A DNA stretch of 64,000 bases from Coffea arabica (Eukaryota > Streptophyta > Magnoliopsida > Gentianales > Rubiaceae). The position numbers and the translations under genes are program-made. The stretch spans positions 14,468,466 to 14,532,465 of the forward strand of contig NC_092322.1 of assembly GCF_036785885.1 (NCBI RefSeq), read 5' to 3'. Numbering within the stretch: position 1 is the first letter of the stretch; each line of letters starts with the position of its first letter. The notes under the pieces are model-generated. The model was not told the origin of the DNA. It made no database searches and worked only from the letters and a program-made list of their open reading frames with translations. Below, piece by piece: positions 22,225-33,860 of the stretch.

Positions 22225-23462
22225 GTATGGAAATTGGGTGGTGGAAGAGAAGACAACCAGTTCTTTTTGTTCTTGCTTTTTTTCTTTTTATTATACTGGT
22301 TGCATCACACTTGCTTTCTTCATATACGTAAAAGTTACGTAGAAATTTGGCCTTTGCAGCGATTCAGGTCTTCTGAGTAAATTTTGCATGTTTCAGTTCA
22401 CATTCAGTATATTGTTAGGAAGCTTCCCAATTCTGACATCCACACAACCTCTGTGGTGCAGAAATAACATTTGAAAACTCAATTCCATCTTAATCAAAAC
22501 TAAGAAAATCTTGGTTGACATGAAAACTCTCACTACAGCTGTTCTGAGAACCCCCGATCTCACGGCAGAAGCAGGAAGCAGGAAATGCATGTGAATGAAA
22601 TATAAATCCAGACTCATGAGTTACAAAGTAACTTGGATAAAAGTAAATCATTTTAATCCTATAATTTTTGTTCGTTCAAAAGTTATTGGGCCAGACCTTG
22701 GATTCGAGGAATTATAACCTTACAATATTCAAGGAGTCCTTCAACTCAAGGCATTACAACTCTACCATGTTAGAGGATTCTTGAAGAATTTTATGCCTGT
22801 TTTAGAAGGGTAAGAGGAGTCCTTAGACCTGGGGCATTATGTTAGAGGGGTCAATTCATGAAGAATTTTATGGAGTCTCTGGAAATTTATCAAGTCCGTG
22901 TTAGAGGGATCAATTTTCTTATTCCACCAGGACAGTGAAGAAATTTCTATTAACTTCCACCAAGTCTAAAATGATTAAGTTTATACTCGAGATACTGAAA
23001 TTATAATCTATGCAGTTAGATCAAGAGTTTTGCATTTAAATTAATAATTAGTTTGGGTACGAAATAAAAAATTGAATGTAAATTAAGGGTACTAATCAAT
23101 GCCAAACTTCAAGGATTCAATTGGTGGCACCAACCATACAAGTCTAGGATTAATGTATTGAGATTTTAGAGGTATTTTTCTTTTCTTTTTTTTCTTGATC
23201 ATAGAGGAAGGGTGAGATTTACGAAATAGGGAGGGCGAAGAGGGGATTAGAACTCAGGTTTTCAAAATTCTAAATTCTGAAACTTCAACTTTTACCTCTG
23301 GATCAAAACATATATAAAACTAAACTATTGATTTTAAATAAAACAATGGTGGGCAACAAAATTTATGAAATCTCTCCCAGAATTTCTTTTTTCCCCCTTT
23401 CCAGTGATCCTCGTCCTTGTGGTGCAGCCTGCATCCTTCACTTTTTATAAGAGGACACAAAT
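22225..23462. other. 5' flank of kinase copy B and intergenic DNA
   Basis: No gene is seen. The first 110 bp match the leader of the other kinase genes. Between about 22690 and 22920 there are short irregular direct repeats (TGTTAGAGG and GAAGAATTTTATG). The last five bases, CAAAT (23458-23462), are the target duplication of the next element. Confidence 0.5.
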
Positions 23463-24891
23463 TGACAAGTGTCGATCCTGTGCAATAATAAATACCTACT
23501 CGAGAAAAATGAATTTTCTGTGTATAGTAGTGAGTAGGGTCGAATCCACAGGGACTGGAAAAAAAATTCGATTCTTTTCAAGTTCGGGACACGGGGGATT
23601 TTTATCAGATAAAACTAAAAATAAATAATTAAACAATTTAACTAAAAATAATTAAACAATTTAACCAAAGATAAATAATTAATTAATACAATTGTAAATA
23701 GCAATTAAATAAATAATAAATAAATTCTAGCCAAGGATACAACTACGCAGACACAGTCCATTCATCCGATCATTGATGCAAAGAAGGTTCACTTAATTTA
23801 ATTAATAGGCTAGTTATAGTCGCCGATAAGCTCTAACGACCAGCTTTTCCTTAATTTATTGATAACCAAGGTACGACCGTTGATTACCTCTAACTAGGAA
23901 ATACTCCTAGGTACGACCGTAGGAATTAATTTCCTAATTGCATTAAAAACTAGAAAAGCCTAACCCAAATTAATAACACGCTACGAGGGTTATTTAAATC
24001 AGATTGCATGTTCTCCTAGTATGTGAAAATACTAGTTGCCACTAATATTAACCAACTAAACAATTACGGATTTAATTGATTAATTTGACAAGAGATTAAA
24101 AAGTCAAATTGCACATCGGGCCCTTGATATCCAATTAACAAAATAATCCCATGGAAATTAAAATAGAAAACATGCAAATATTAACAAATTAAGGAACATG
24201 TAAAATTAATTAGATCTCACAGATATTTGGGACTGCGTCTTCGCGTTGATCCTTGACTAGAGGAGAAAATTAGCCACGCCTCATAAGAAAATCTTCACAC
24301 AATTCAATTGAATTTAAAGTCATCATCTTTCTTCGATAATTGAGAGAGTGAATAACAAAGCTCTCGGAAGAGAATAAGAAAATTGCACACTAGAATTCAA
24401 CAAACCAAAACAACTCCCTATTCTCTCCTCTGGAACATCCCTCGGAGAGAAAAACTAAAACTCCTCTTCCCAGACGGAAGAGAAGAAGAAAAACTCCCCC
24501 TCCAAATGTCTGGCTCTCCCCCGAATAAAAACAAGCCAATTCCAAACTCCACTCCACGCTCACAAAAGAAAACATTCCTTCCCTACCTAATCAACTCCAC
24601 CGAAAATAAAAGCAAAGCCAACTATGGTTTGTCGGTTTTCTTTGACCAGGTGCACACTTTCACAATTAAGAAAGCAAACCAAAAATGTGTCTTTACCATA
24701 GTTATTAAACCCGGCCCGGGGAGGAATCCGGTGAAGGAGGTGGGTCAACGGGTTATTGGTTCATTTCTGCTCCCATTTCTGAAATTATATCCACATACCA
24801 AATATAAATATATATTGACAATTAAAGCAATATTTGGCAAGGATAAAGAGGAGAATTAACAATAAAATTACTAACAATTAACATCCTATCA
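23463..24891 (-). repeat. 3' LTR of the autonomous element
   Basis: This 1429-bp LTR has the same ends as its partner except that the first bases read TGACAAG. Its stretch 24697-24763 (67 bp) replaces 137 bp present in the other LTR (33596-33732); the remainder has no net indel. Twin hairpins lie at 23862-23887 and about 23905-23924. Confidence 0.93.
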
Positions 24892-24930
24892 ATTCCCCCC
24901 ACACTTAAATCATGCTTGTCCTCAAGCATG
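24892..24930 (-). promoter_or_regulatory. Polypurine tract with adjacent hairpin, LTR-proximal
   Basis: In sense orientation a perfect hairpin, stem CATGCTTG with CAAGCATG and loop AGGA (24911-24930), is followed by ATTTAAGTGTGGGGGGAAT directly before the LTR TG. The G run is the expected plus-strand priming site. The composite element has the same module with one stem mismatch (40341-40376), and the element at 62431 has it at 63820-63860. Confidence 0.8.
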
Positions 24931-25255
24931 GGAACAACTAAATTCAACAATGGCTAACTCTCATTTCATTTACTGCCAAGCTATGCTTATCCCAAAATCA
25001 AGTTTTAGTGGCTAAGTGTCAAGACATATTTCTCCCGATTAGCTTCTGAAATCATAGACTCGTCCAATTCATGGCTAACTCGTCTAAGAAATTAAAATAT
25101 TAAACTAGCAAAAGTTAGCAATTGGGTCAACTGAAAATCAAAATCTCAACATTGAAGAACAAGGATCGGCAGGCCAATAGGATCTCACATTATTTTTTTA
25201 ACAATTAAATTTTTTTTTTTTTTTACATAAATGCTCAGTCCCAAGCTATTCAAGT

Positions 25256-25394
25256 CTTTTGACGTGAACTCTGACATTTTTAGATGAAAGAGCCCAGTTA
25301 CTCAACTTTTCACAGCTTCAGGACTAACTACTCATAGATATCGCCACTTTTTGACGCGAAAGTCGACACTTGTGGTGAAAACTCCCGGTTACTG
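25256..25394. repeat. Duplicated noncoding box of the element
   Basis: Two copies of a roughly 45-bp box lie about 90 bp apart (25256-25304 and 25346-25394). Each starts TTTTGACG(C/T)GAA and ends near CCC(A/G)GTTACT. The same pair occurs in the composite element (40741-40800 and 40832-40885, and 6041 bp further on). Conservation between autonomous and non-autonomous elements suggests function, but none is known to me. Confidence 0.6.
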
Positions 25395-25758
25395 GGTGAC
25401 GGCACTAGCGGAGTAGAGTCATTTATTAATCACAATTAAAGTATCAGAATACCAGATAATTAAAGATCATGGCCCACGTCATCTCCTAATATGGAGAACT
25501 AAGATCAACAATTGCCCAATCCACATAACAATTGCTAATAAAATATTTAAATTGCCTAAACAAGTTAACCACAATTTGCACCAAGTCATTAAACTCATGA
25601 TATTCACCAAGATAACATGCGTTTACTTGCCATCTAAACAAAATTCATAGGATAAATCACAACCAGCAATAAACGAATGAATTGCCATATTTATTCATCA
25701 AAACACTAGTAAGAAAAGCAGTAAATTAAAGAAACACCAATCAAAACTAAACCCAAAT

Positions 25759-25796
25759 CCCCCCCCACACTTAAATCACACATTGCCCTCAATGTG
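25759..25796 (-). promoter_or_regulatory. Second, internal polypurine tract with hairpin
   Basis: In sense orientation a perfect hairpin, stem CACATTG with CAATGTG and loop AGGG (25779-25796), is followed by TTTAAGTGTGGGGGGGG. It repeats the LTR-proximal module about 870 bp away, with a different stem but a similar loop. The composite element has its own at 41341-41377 and 47382-47418. It could serve as an additional plus-strand priming site. Confidence 0.7.
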
Positions 25797-26109
25797 ATAA
25801 CGAAACAGTAAAAATAAGAAGAAGGACAACGAAACTCCCCTTAAGCTGGTGCCAGCTATTAGCACCTGTAGTTGGAGGAGGCGGAGCGGAGGTCAAAGGG
25901 TCGGGATCGTGGTTTCACCATTCTTTCCAAATTGTACTAAATAAATAAAAATCAAGCAAAGTAAAAAGAAACAAGCAAAGTAACACAGAAGTATCCAACT
26001 AAGGATGAATAGAAATGTCAGGTAGTCCAAACACGCAAAACTTTCAGAAATGTACTGTAATAAAAATAATAAAAACATACTGCAATAATAAAATAAGAAA
26101 ATAAAAAAA

Positions 26110-26660
26110 ATAATAGAAAGAGATTGAGGCAGGCGCGTGCATACGAAGCCAGTGGTGCGATGAAGGTGGTGGCTGTGAGAGAGAAGAGTTTGCGGCAGCT
26201 GGATCTGGTGGTGCTCAGCGACTGCGGGTGGTGGGCGACGGGTTGGGGTAGCGCGCGCGAGGGAGCGGCGGGCTCCAGGTGGCGCGCGAGGAGCGGCGAT
26301 GGCGTCGGTGGAGCAGGAAGAAGGGAGGAGACCTGGGGCGGCGGCGGCTCTGGTTGAAGGAACCAGAGAAAAGGGAAAAACAGGGAAAGAAGAAAGAAAG
26401 AAAGAAAGAAAGGAAGAAAGAAGAAAGAAAAAGAAAAGAAGAAAAAGAAGGTTTTTTTTTTTTTTTTTCAAAAACAATGCTTACGTAGATCTGAAATCTA
26501 TTTTTTTTTTTTTTCAGGTTGTCAAACACCGCGTGGGCACGCCAAGATTACGAAACGTCCCTAACCTCAGGAGATACCAACGCCGCGTGGGCGCGCCAAG
26601 ATTGGCCTTCGTCCCCTGACCTCAGGAGACACCAACACCGCGGGGGCACGCCAAGATTTC
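26110..26660. repeat. GC-rich block, purine tract and minisatellite of the autonomous element
   Basis: The order GC-rich block (26120-26370), GAAA-rich purine run (26385-26450), T runs, then a 54-55 bp GC-rich repeat (starts at 26529, 26583 and partial at 26638) parallels the non-autonomous elements. The repeat word is CCGCG(T/G)GGGC(A/G)CGCCAAG. Frames spanning this region are composition artefacts. Confidence 0.75.
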
Positions 26661-26778
26661 ACTTCCTGATTTCAGTAAAGGAAATATGAGTACTGATACT
26701 ACCCAACGAGTAAATGACCCAATGCAAAAGAACCAACTAGAAAGAACAAAACAACTAGAAATAACAAAACTAATATTT

Positions 26779-26857
26779 GGGTTGCCTCCCAAACTAGCGC
26801 CTTTCTTTAATGTCTTTGGCTAGACATAGCCCATAATTTGCTTAAACCAAGCAAATT
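26779..26857 (-). other. Three stem-loops around and after the gag-pol stop codon
   Basis: In sense order: a 9-bp stem AATTTGCTT with AAGCAAATT around loop GGTTT, which spans the TAA stop (26835-26857); ATGTCT with AGACAT, loop AGCCAA (26810-26827); and TTTGGG with CCCAAA, loop AGGCAA (about 26776-26793). The last two recur in the non-autonomous elements at the same distance from the stop. There the outer pair of the third stem is A-T instead of T-A, a compensatory change. Confidence 0.75.
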
Positions 26858-29800
26858 GGGTCCTCCAAATGCGTCATCTCTACTCGCTCAACTGGAGCCT
26901 CATCATAATAAGGCTTGAGACGATGACCATTCACCACAAATTTCTTCTCCGTCTTCAGACTCTGGATCTCCACTGCACCATAATCAAAGACATTAGTTAC
27001 AACAAAGGGACCAATCCAACGAGAACGTAATTTACCTGGAAATAGCTTCAATTTGGAGTGGTATAGTAGAACTTTTTGCCCGCAGACGAATGTCTTTCTA
27101 GAGATCTGTTGGTCATGAAAGATCCGATTCTTCTCTTTATAGATCACTGCATTCTCGTATGCTTCATTTCGGATTTCTTCCAACTCTTGCAATTGCAACT
27201 TTCTTTGAATTCCGCCTTCCTCGATATCCATATTGCATTGCTTGACTGCCCAAAACGCTCTATGCTCAAACTCTACCGGGAGATGACATGGTTTTCCAAA
27301 TACCAATCGGTAAGGAGACATGCCAATGGGTGTCTTGTATGCCGTCCTATATGCCCATAGTGCATCCTCTAGTCTCACACTCCAATCCTTCCTATCGGGT
27401 CGGACCATCTTTTCTAGAATTGATTTGATCTCTCGGTTCGATACTTCCGCCTGACCATTTGTCTGAGGATGGTAGGATGTAGAGACTTTGTGCAAGACAC
27501 CGTATCTCCTAAACATTGCAGCGATCGTTTTGTTGCAGAAATGAGTACCCCGATCACTTACAATTGCTCGTGGCATCCCAAAGCGGACAAAAATATTAGA
27601 CTTAACGAATTCTGCAACCACTTTGGAATCATTAGTGCGGGTGGCCTTTGCTTCTACCCACTTCGAAACATAATCTACAGCAAGCAATATATACAAAAAA
27701 CCAAAGGACGAAGGAAAAGGACCCATAAAATCAATGCCCCAAACGTCAAAAATTTCAACAAAAATCATTGGGGTTTGAGTCATTTGATCCCTACGAGAGA
27801 TATTACCCACTCTTTGACACTTATCACATGACTTACAAAATGAGTAGGCATCTTTGAATAGAGTTGGCCAATAGAATCCACTCTCTAGCACCTTACGAGC
27901 CGTTCTCTTCGGTCCAAAGTGACCTCCACATGCAAAAGAGTGACAATATGCTAGAATAGATTGAAATTCAACTTCACTTACACATCTACGGATGATTTGA
28001 TCGGCACCCCGCTTCCAGAGGTAAGGATCATCCCAAATGTAGAACTTTGCATCGCTCCTCAACTTGTCTCTCTTTGCCTTAGGCCATCCTGTAGGAAATT
28101 TGTCAGTGACTAGAAAATTAACAATATCTGCATACCAAGGCAAGGATGAATTAATAGAAAATAAATGCTCCTCGGGAAATGCTTCTCTCAATGGGAGGTC
28201 CTCTTCGACGACTTGTACTCGACTCAAGTGATCTGCTACCAGGTTCTCTGCCCCTTTCTTATCTCGGATCTCCAGGTTGAACTCTTGTAACAACAATATC
28301 CACCGTATCAATCGCGGTTTTGCCTCTTTCTTGGTCAATAAATACCGTAAAGCTGCATGATCAGAAAAAATAATAACTTTAGCACCAAGTAAATAAGACC
28401 GAAATTTTTCTAAGGCAAAAACAACTGCTAAAAGCTCCTTTTCGGTGGTTGAATAGTTCAATTGAGCTCCGTTCAAGGCTCGAGATGCGTAGTAGATAGC
28501 ATGAGCTGCCTTTCCTACTCTTTGACCCAATACCGCACCCACTGCATAGTCGCTGGCGTCACACATGATTTCGAATGGGAGGTTCCAGTCAGGGGGTTGG
28601 ATAATAGGTGAGGTGGTCAATAACTCCTTTAACTTATTGAATGCCCCCTTACATGTTTCATCAAATTCGAAGGATACATCTTTTTGCAAAAGTTGGAACA
28701 AGGGTGCTCCAATTTTCGAGAAGTCCTTGATGAACCTTCTATAGAAACCTGCGTGACCCAAGAAAGAACGAACTTCCCGCACACTCGCGGGGTAAGGTAA
28801 AGTAGATATAACATCTATTTTTGCCTTATCAACCTCAATACCTGTAGATGATACAACATGACCCAAAACTATCCCGTGTTCAACCATAAAATGACATTTT
28901 TCCCAATTAAGCACGAGATTAGTTTCTATACACCTTACTAAGATCAATTTCAGGTTATCTAGACAGTTTTCAAAACTTTCACCATATACACTGAAATCGT
29001 CCATGAAAACCTCAATAATCTTCTCAACATATTCTGAAAAGATACTTACCATGCATCTTTGGAAGGTAGCAGGTGCATTACACAATCCAAATGGCATCCT
29101 TCGGTATGCAAATGTTCCAAATGGGCAGGTGAAAGTAGTCTTCTCTTGGTCCTCGGGTGCGATGGCAATTTGAAAATAACCTGAAAATCCATCCAAGAAA
29201 CAATAGTAAGCTCGACATGCTAATCGCTCCACCATTTGGTCAATGAAAGGGAGGGGGAAATGGTCCTTTTTCGTGACGGCATTTAGCTTTCGGTAATCGA
29301 TACACTGTCGCCATCCGGTGGGCTTTCGAATTGGTACGAGCTCACCCTCTTGGTTTGATTCCACTGTCACCCCTGCCTTTTTCGGGACCACCTGTACTGG
29401 ACTTACCCATGGGCTGTCTGATATTGCAAATATAATTCCAACGTCCAGCAGTTTTAAAATCTCTTTCTTTACGACCTCCATCATGAGAGGATTTAATCTC
29501 CGTTGAGCTTGCCGTACGGGTTTAGAATTCTCCTCGAGTCGAATTCGGTGCATACACACCGCGGGACTAATTCCCTTGATGTCGGCGATGGTCCATCCTA
29601 TCGCCTGCTTATGTTCCCTAAGAACTCGAAGTAGTTTCTCTTCTTGAACCTTTGATAAACCCGCGGAGATGATCACTGGAAGTGTCTCCCCTTCACCCAA
29701 GTATGCATATTTCAGGTGTTTCGGCAGCGGTTTCAGTTCCAAGACAGGTGCCTGCACCACAGATGGAAGTAACCTTTTGTGAGGTTCAGGTATAAAAATG

Positions 29801-32268
29801 GGTGCGAGGTCATACCTTGTCTTCGTGGTTGGTAACGTTTGCAACGATCCAATCACGCATTTAAGCTCTTCACTCAACTCTACTCCAGAGGTTGTTTCGG
29901 ACTCGAAGTGCCTGGTCAGAACGACCTCTAACTCATCCCTGCCTTCAATTTCAAAAACCTCCTGTATAGCAGGGTCAATAACATTTACCGAGAAAACAGA
30001 GCCAACATTTGAATCGGATGGATATTTCATGGTCTCAAAAATGTTAAAGTGAACAATCTCACCATCAAATTCCATAGACAAAGTACCCTTATTAACATCA
30101 ATTTTGGTTCGGGCTGTGCTCAAAAAGGGTCTACCTAACAATAGAGGTGACGGATCACGGGAGTGTTCATCCTCCATGTCGAGCACATAAAAATCAGCTG
30201 GAAAAACCAATTCATTAATTTTTACCAAAACATCTTCAATCAACCCGTCAGGGTATGCATTGGTCCTGTCAGCTAATTGGATTATTATCCCAGTTTCTTT
30301 CAAAGGGCCTAAGTTCAAAGAAGCATAAATAGATTTCGGCATGACATTAATCGATGCTCCTAGATCTAACATGGCCTTTCCAATCAAAATATTACCTATC
30401 CTACAAGGAATAGTAAACATACCTGGATCTCCGCATTTCGGTGGAAGCTTTCTTTGTAGAATTGCTGAAACATTCTCCCCAACTATAACTCGTTCATCCC
30501 CTTTCAACCGCTTGCGATTGGCACACAGGTCCCTCAAAAATTTTGCGTACCTGGGTACTTGTTTAATCGCATCCAGTAGGGGTATGTTGATCTCCACCTT
30601 GCGAAAGATCTCCAGGACCTCTTTTTCCTTGTCTTGCTTCTTTGGTTTCTCTAACCTGCTAGGAAAGGGAGGTGGATTAGTTTTAGTTGTAGGAATTGGG
30701 TTCGAGGGTACCTTTGCATTTTTGTTGTCTGTGCCCTCCTCTTCCAATTCTTTTTCAATCCGTTCCTCGTCCTTGTCTTTAGGAATCACCGGTTCGGGTC
30801 CTTGAACTTCCTTGCCACTCCTTAAGGTCATTGCGCTTACATTCTTTGGATTTGCCTCAGGTTGAGATGGCAACTTTCCTTGAACTTGGGACTCCAAACG
30901 ATTGATTGTTATAGCCATTTGATTCATTTGATTTTGCAATGATTGCACCTGTCCCAATTGATTTCTCATGCTTTGCAGGTCTGAATCCGTCTTTTGTTGA
31001 TTAGCAAGTAATTGCTTCATCATTTCTTCCATGGACGGACTTGAGTTTGAAGGGGGTGGTGGTGGTGGTGGGCGAGGATGATACTGCTGTTGGTGTCCTT
31101 GCTGTCTATTTGGCACAAAGTTAGACTGCCTATTTCCTCCATAGCTAAGGTTGGGGTGATCCCTCCAACCAGGATTGTAGGTGTTTGAGTATGGATCATA
31201 TGGCTTTCTTGGCGCGGGCGCGTGGCCAGCCATGTTCACCTGTTCTGCAGTTTCTTCTTGAACCAGTGGACACATTTCCGTAGGATGACCCACGGCAGTG
31301 CACACCCCACACACTTTGGCTTGTGAAGCATTCCCCACAGCTAATTGTCTTACAAAAGATGTTAATTCGGAGATCTGCTGTTGGATAGAGGACGTTTCCA
31401 CCTCATTCACCCTGCGCGTCGGGATGTCCTCTCTTGAACCAAACTGTTGTGAGTTCTCAGCCATCCCTTCAATCAACTCCCATGCTCCTCGAGGGGTTTT
31501 GTTCACCAACGCCCCTCCACTTGCAGCATCGATTATGCTTCTGTCCCTGAAAAGTAATCCCTCATAGAAATATTGGATGAGCAGTTGCTCACTTATCTGA
31601 TGTTGAGGGCATTTGGTGCACAGTTTCTTAAACCTCTCCCAGTACTCATAGAGTGACTCGCCTGGGTGTTGTTTGATGCCACATATCTCTTTCCTTAGGC
31701 TCGCAGCTCGAGACGCCGGAAAGTACTTGTCCAGAAATTTTTTCTTCAATTGATCCCACGTGGTGATACTACCAGGTGGTAGGTAGTAGAGCCAGTCTTT
31801 TGCGGAGTCCTTCAAAGAGAAGGGGAAAGCCCTCATCTTTATTTGCTCTTCTGTAATTCCCGGAGGCTTCATACTGTTGCAAACGACGTCGAACTCTTGC
31901 AAGTGCTTGTAGGGCTCCTCACCTGGTAGACCATGAAAAGATGGCAAGAGATGAATTAGACCAGATTTTAGTTCAAAGGGAGTGTCATCATTTAAATTTG
32001 GAAAAGTAATGCACAAGGGCTGCTGATTTAAATCAGGAGCAGCCAACTCCCTTAATGTTCGTGCATTTGCCATAGTGACTTCCTCTTGGTCTGAATCACT
32101 CGAATTGTCACCAGACAAATTTGTCGGCTCAACCTCTGGATCAAGTCCCTGAGGTGCAATACCGTATTGCTCTTCTCTGAGCTGCCTGGTTTCTTTCCTC
32201 GTTCTACGCGCGGTCTTCTCTACTTCAGGGTCGAAAACTAATTCGCCTGTACGAGAAGAGCGAGACAT
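26842..32268 (-). CDS. Gag-pol polyprotein, Athila lineage
   Basis: One intact 1808-residue frame encodes the virus-like-particle protein and enzymes for retrotransposition. Domains in order: retrotransposon gag core (about 118-245); CCHC zinc knuckle Cys320-X2-Cys323-X4-His328-X4-Cys333; proline-rich and coiled-coil tail (about 350-490); aspartic protease with DLGAS (Asp635), the variant common in Athila; reverse transcriptase with FMDD (Asp1090, Asp1091); RNase H starting at DASDYAVG (Asp1237); an integrase zinc-binding region with CxxC; and an integrase core with Asp1513-X58-Asp1572-X35-Glu1608. A C-terminal module around GPFVVTNVF follows; there is no chromodomain. No stop or frameshift and all catalytic residues present suggest activity. 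The start at 32268 is the first ATG in frame, 94 nt after the 5' LTR. Confidence 0.97.
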   Translation of the reverse strand: MSRSSRTGELVFDPEVEKTARRTRKETRQLREEQYGIAPQGLDPEVEPTNLSGDNSSDSDQEEVTMANARTLRELAAPDLNQQPLCITFPNLNDDTPFELKSGLIHLLPSFHGLPGEEPYKHLQEFDVVCNSMKPPGITEEQIKMRAFPFSLKDSAKDWLYYLPPGSITTWDQLKKKFLDKYFPASRAASLRKEICGIKQHPGESLYEYWERFKKLCTKCPQHQISEQLLIQYFYEGLLFRDRSIIDAASGGALVNKTPRGAWELIEGMAENSQQFGSREDIPTRRVNEVETSSIQQQISELTSFVRQLAVGNASQAKVCGVCTAVGHPTEMCPLVQEETAEQVNMAGHAPAPRKPYDPYSNTYNPGWRDHPNLSYGGNRQSNFVPNRQQGHQQQYHPRPPPPPPPSNSSPSMEEMMKQLLANQQKTDSDLQSMRNQLGQVQSLQNQMNQMAITINRLESQVQGKLPSQPEANPKNVSAMTLRSGKEVQGPEPVIPKDKDEERIEKELEEEGTDNKNAKVPSNPIPTTKTNPPPFPSRLEKPKKQDKEKEVLEIFRKVEINIPLLDAIKQVPRYAKFLRDLCANRKRLKGDERVIVGENVSAILQRKLPPKCGDPGMFTIPCRIGNILIGKAMLDLGASINVMPKSIYASLNLGPLKETGIIIQLADRTNAYPDGLIEDVLVKINELVFPADFYVLDMEDEHSRDPSPLLLGRPFLSTARTKIDVNKGTLSMEFDGEIVHFNIFETMKYPSDSNVGSVFSVNVIDPAIQEVFEIEGRDELEVVLTRHFESETTSGVELSEELKCVIGSLQTLPTTKTRYDLAPIFIPEPHKRLLPSVVQAPVLELKPLPKHLKYAYLGEGETLPVIISAGLSKVQEEKLLRVLREHKQAIGWTIADIKGISPAVCMHRIRLEENSKPVRQAQRRLNPLMMEVVKKEILKLLDVGIIFAISDSPWVSPVQVVPKKAGVTVESNQEGELVPIRKPTGWRQCIDYRKLNAVTKKDHFPLPFIDQMVERLACRAYYCFLDGFSGYFQIAIAPEDQEKTTFTCPFGTFAYRRMPFGLCNAPATFQRCMVSIFSEYVEKIIEVFMDDFSVYGESFENCLDNLKLILVRCIETNLVLNWEKCHFMVEHGIVLGHVVSSTGIEVDKAKIDVISTLPYPASVREVRSFLGHAGFYRRFIKDFSKIGAPLFQLLQKDVSFEFDETCKGAFNKLKELLTTSPIIQPPDWNLPFEIMCDASDYAVGAVLGQRVGKAAHAIYYASRALNGAQLNYSTTEKELLAVVFALEKFRSYLLGAKVIIFSDHAALRYLLTKKEAKPRLIRWILLLQEFNLEIRDKKGAENLVADHLSRVQVVEEDLPLREAFPEEHLFSINSSLPWYADIVNFLVTDKFPTGWPKAKRDKLRSDAKFYIWDDPYLWKRGADQIIRRCVSEVEFQSILAYCHSFACGGHFGPKRTARKVLESGFYWPTLFKDAYSFCKSCDKCQRVGNISRRDQMTQTPMIFVEIFDVWGIDFMGPFPSSFGFLYILLAVDYVSKWVEAKATRTNDSKVVAEFVKSNIFVRFGMPRAIVSDRGTHFCNKTIAAMFRRYGVLHKVSTSYHPQTNGQAEVSNREIKSILEKMVRPDRKDWSVRLEDALWAYRTAYKTPIGMSPYRLVFGKPCHLPVEFEHRAFWAVKQCNMDIEEGGIQRKLQLQELEEIRNEAYENAVIYKEKNRIFHDQQISRKTFVCGQKVLLYHSKLKLFPGKLRSRWIGPFVVTNVFDYGAVEIQSLKTEKKFVVNGHRLKPYYDEAPVERVEMTHLEDPICLV

Positions 32269-32338
32269 AAACTAGAAAAAAAATACCAGAAAATTAGAAC
32301 AAAAATGAACTTAAAAAGAAACAAATAATTAACGCCAG

Positions 32339-32356
32339 TCCCCGGCAACGGCGCCA
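32339..32356 (-). other. Primer binding site, perfect tRNA-Asp complement
   Basis: On the minus strand the site reads TGGCGCCGTTGCCGGGGA, which matches the complement of the 3' end of plant tRNA-Asp including CCA. It lies 5 nt inside the 5' LTR. This primer choice is characteristic of Athila. Confidence 0.92.
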
Positions 32357-32361
32357 AAAAT

Positions 32362-33860
32362 TGACAGGTGTCGAGCCTGTGCAATAATAAATACCTACTC
32401 GAGAAAAATGAATTTTCTGTGTATAGTAGTGAGTAGGGTCGAATCCACAGGGATTGGAAAAAAAATTCGATTCTTTTCAAGTTCGGGACACGGGGGATTT
32501 TTATCAGATAAAACTAAAAATAAATAATTAAACAATTTAACTAAAAATAATTAAACAATTTAACCAAAGATAAATAATTAATTAATACAATTGTAAATAG
32601 CAATTAAATAAATAATAAATAAATTCTAGCCAAGGATACAACTACGCAGACACAGTCCATTCATCCGATCATTGATGCAAAGAAGGTTCACTTAATTTAA
32701 TTAATAGGCTAGTTATAGTCGCCGATAAGCTCTAACGACCAGCTTTTTCTTAATTTATTGATAACCAAGGTACGACCGTTGATTACCTCTAACTAGGAAA
32801 TACTCCTAGGTACGACCGTAGGAATTAATTTCCTAATTGCATTAAAAACTAGAAAAGCCTAACCCAAATTAATAACACGCTACGAGGGTTATTTAAATCA
32901 GATTGCATGTTCTCCTAGTATGTGAAAATACTAGTTGCCACTAATATTAACCAACTAAACAATTACGGATTTAATTGATTAATTTGACAAGAGATTAAAA
33001 AGTCAAATTGCACATCGGGCCCTTGATATCCAATTAACAAAATAATCCCATGGAAATTAAAATAGAAAACATGCAAATATTAACAAATTAAGGAACATGT
33101 AAAATTAATTAGATCTCACAGATATTTGGGACTGCGTTTTCGCGTTGATCCTTGACTAGAGGAGAAAATTAGCCACGCCTCATAAGAAAATCTTCACACA
33201 ATTCAATTGAATTTAAAGTCATCATCTTTCTTCGATAATTGAGAGAGTGAATAACAAAGCTCTCGGAAGAGAATAAGAAAATTGCACACTAGAATTCAAC
33301 AAACCAAAACAACTCCCTATTCTCTCCTCTGGAACATCCCTCGGAGAGAAAAACTAAAACTCCTCTTCCCAGACGGAAGAGAAGAAGAAAAACTCCCCCT
33401 CCAAATGTCCGGCTCTCCCCCGAATAAAAACAAGCCAATTCCAAACTCCACTCCACGCTCACAAAAGAAAACATTCCTTCCCTACCTAATCAACTCCACC
33501 GAAAATAAAAGCAAAGCCAACTATGGTTTGTCGGTTTTCTTTGACCAGGTGCACACTTTCACAATTAAGAAAGCAAACCAAAAATGTGTCTTTACACAAT
33601 GGTCAAGTCTTCGTGGTCCCCACCAACTTTGACATGTTGTCTAGCCAAATTGAATTCCCAAATGCAATTCCATTCTTCTACGTTGGTTTGCACCAAAATT
33701 GTGCAAAGTTCCACAATAATCTTCTCAAGAGGTTTCTGCTCCCATTTCTGAAATTATATCCACATACCAAATATAAATATATATTGACAATTAAAGCAAT
33801 ATTTGGCAAGGATAAAGAGGAGAATTAACAATAAAATTACTAACAATTAACATCCTATCA
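32362..33860 (-). repeat. 5' LTR of the autonomous element
   Basis: This is a 1499-bp LTR, TGACAGG to CCTATCA on the plus strand. Twin hairpins lie at 32761-32786 (stem with one C-A mismatch that is G-U in sense RNA) and 32804-32823 (stem TCCTA with TAGGA), both with loop GGTACGACCG. The 137 bp at 33596-33732 include GTGGTCCCCAC and CTACGTTG, words also found in the composite element's LTRs, so this LTR probably keeps the original form. Confidence 0.95.

Larger units (their letters stand above)
23463..33860 (-). mobile_element. Intact autonomous Athila-like Ty3/gypsy retrotransposon
   Basis: A 10,398-bp element on the minus strand is flanked by a perfect CAAAT target duplication (23458-23462 and 33861-33865). 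The 5' LTR is 32362-33860 and the 3' LTR 23463-24891. It has a perfect 18-nt tRNA-Asp primer site, one uninterrupted gag-pol frame of 1808 codons starting 94 nt inside the LTR, post-stop hairpins, a GC-rich minisatellite, and two polypurine modules. Outside one replaced segment, the LTRs differ by only about six substitutions in roughly 1360 bp by eye. The insertion is therefore young and the element may be competent to move. No env-like gene is convincing in the 1.95 kb after pol. Confidence 0.97.

Noticed and set aside
24383..24859. Open frames inside the LTRs (also 33282-33828, 40002-40229 and copies)
   Set aside because: They repeat with each LTR copy, lack protein features, and are LTR sequence.
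25893..26477. 194-residue minus frame after pol with hydrophobic segments, in the position of an env-like gene
   Set aside because: The hydrophobic parts come from T runs and AT-rich DNA and the middle from the GC-rich block; there is no continuous protein-like pattern and no counterpart frame in the related elements.
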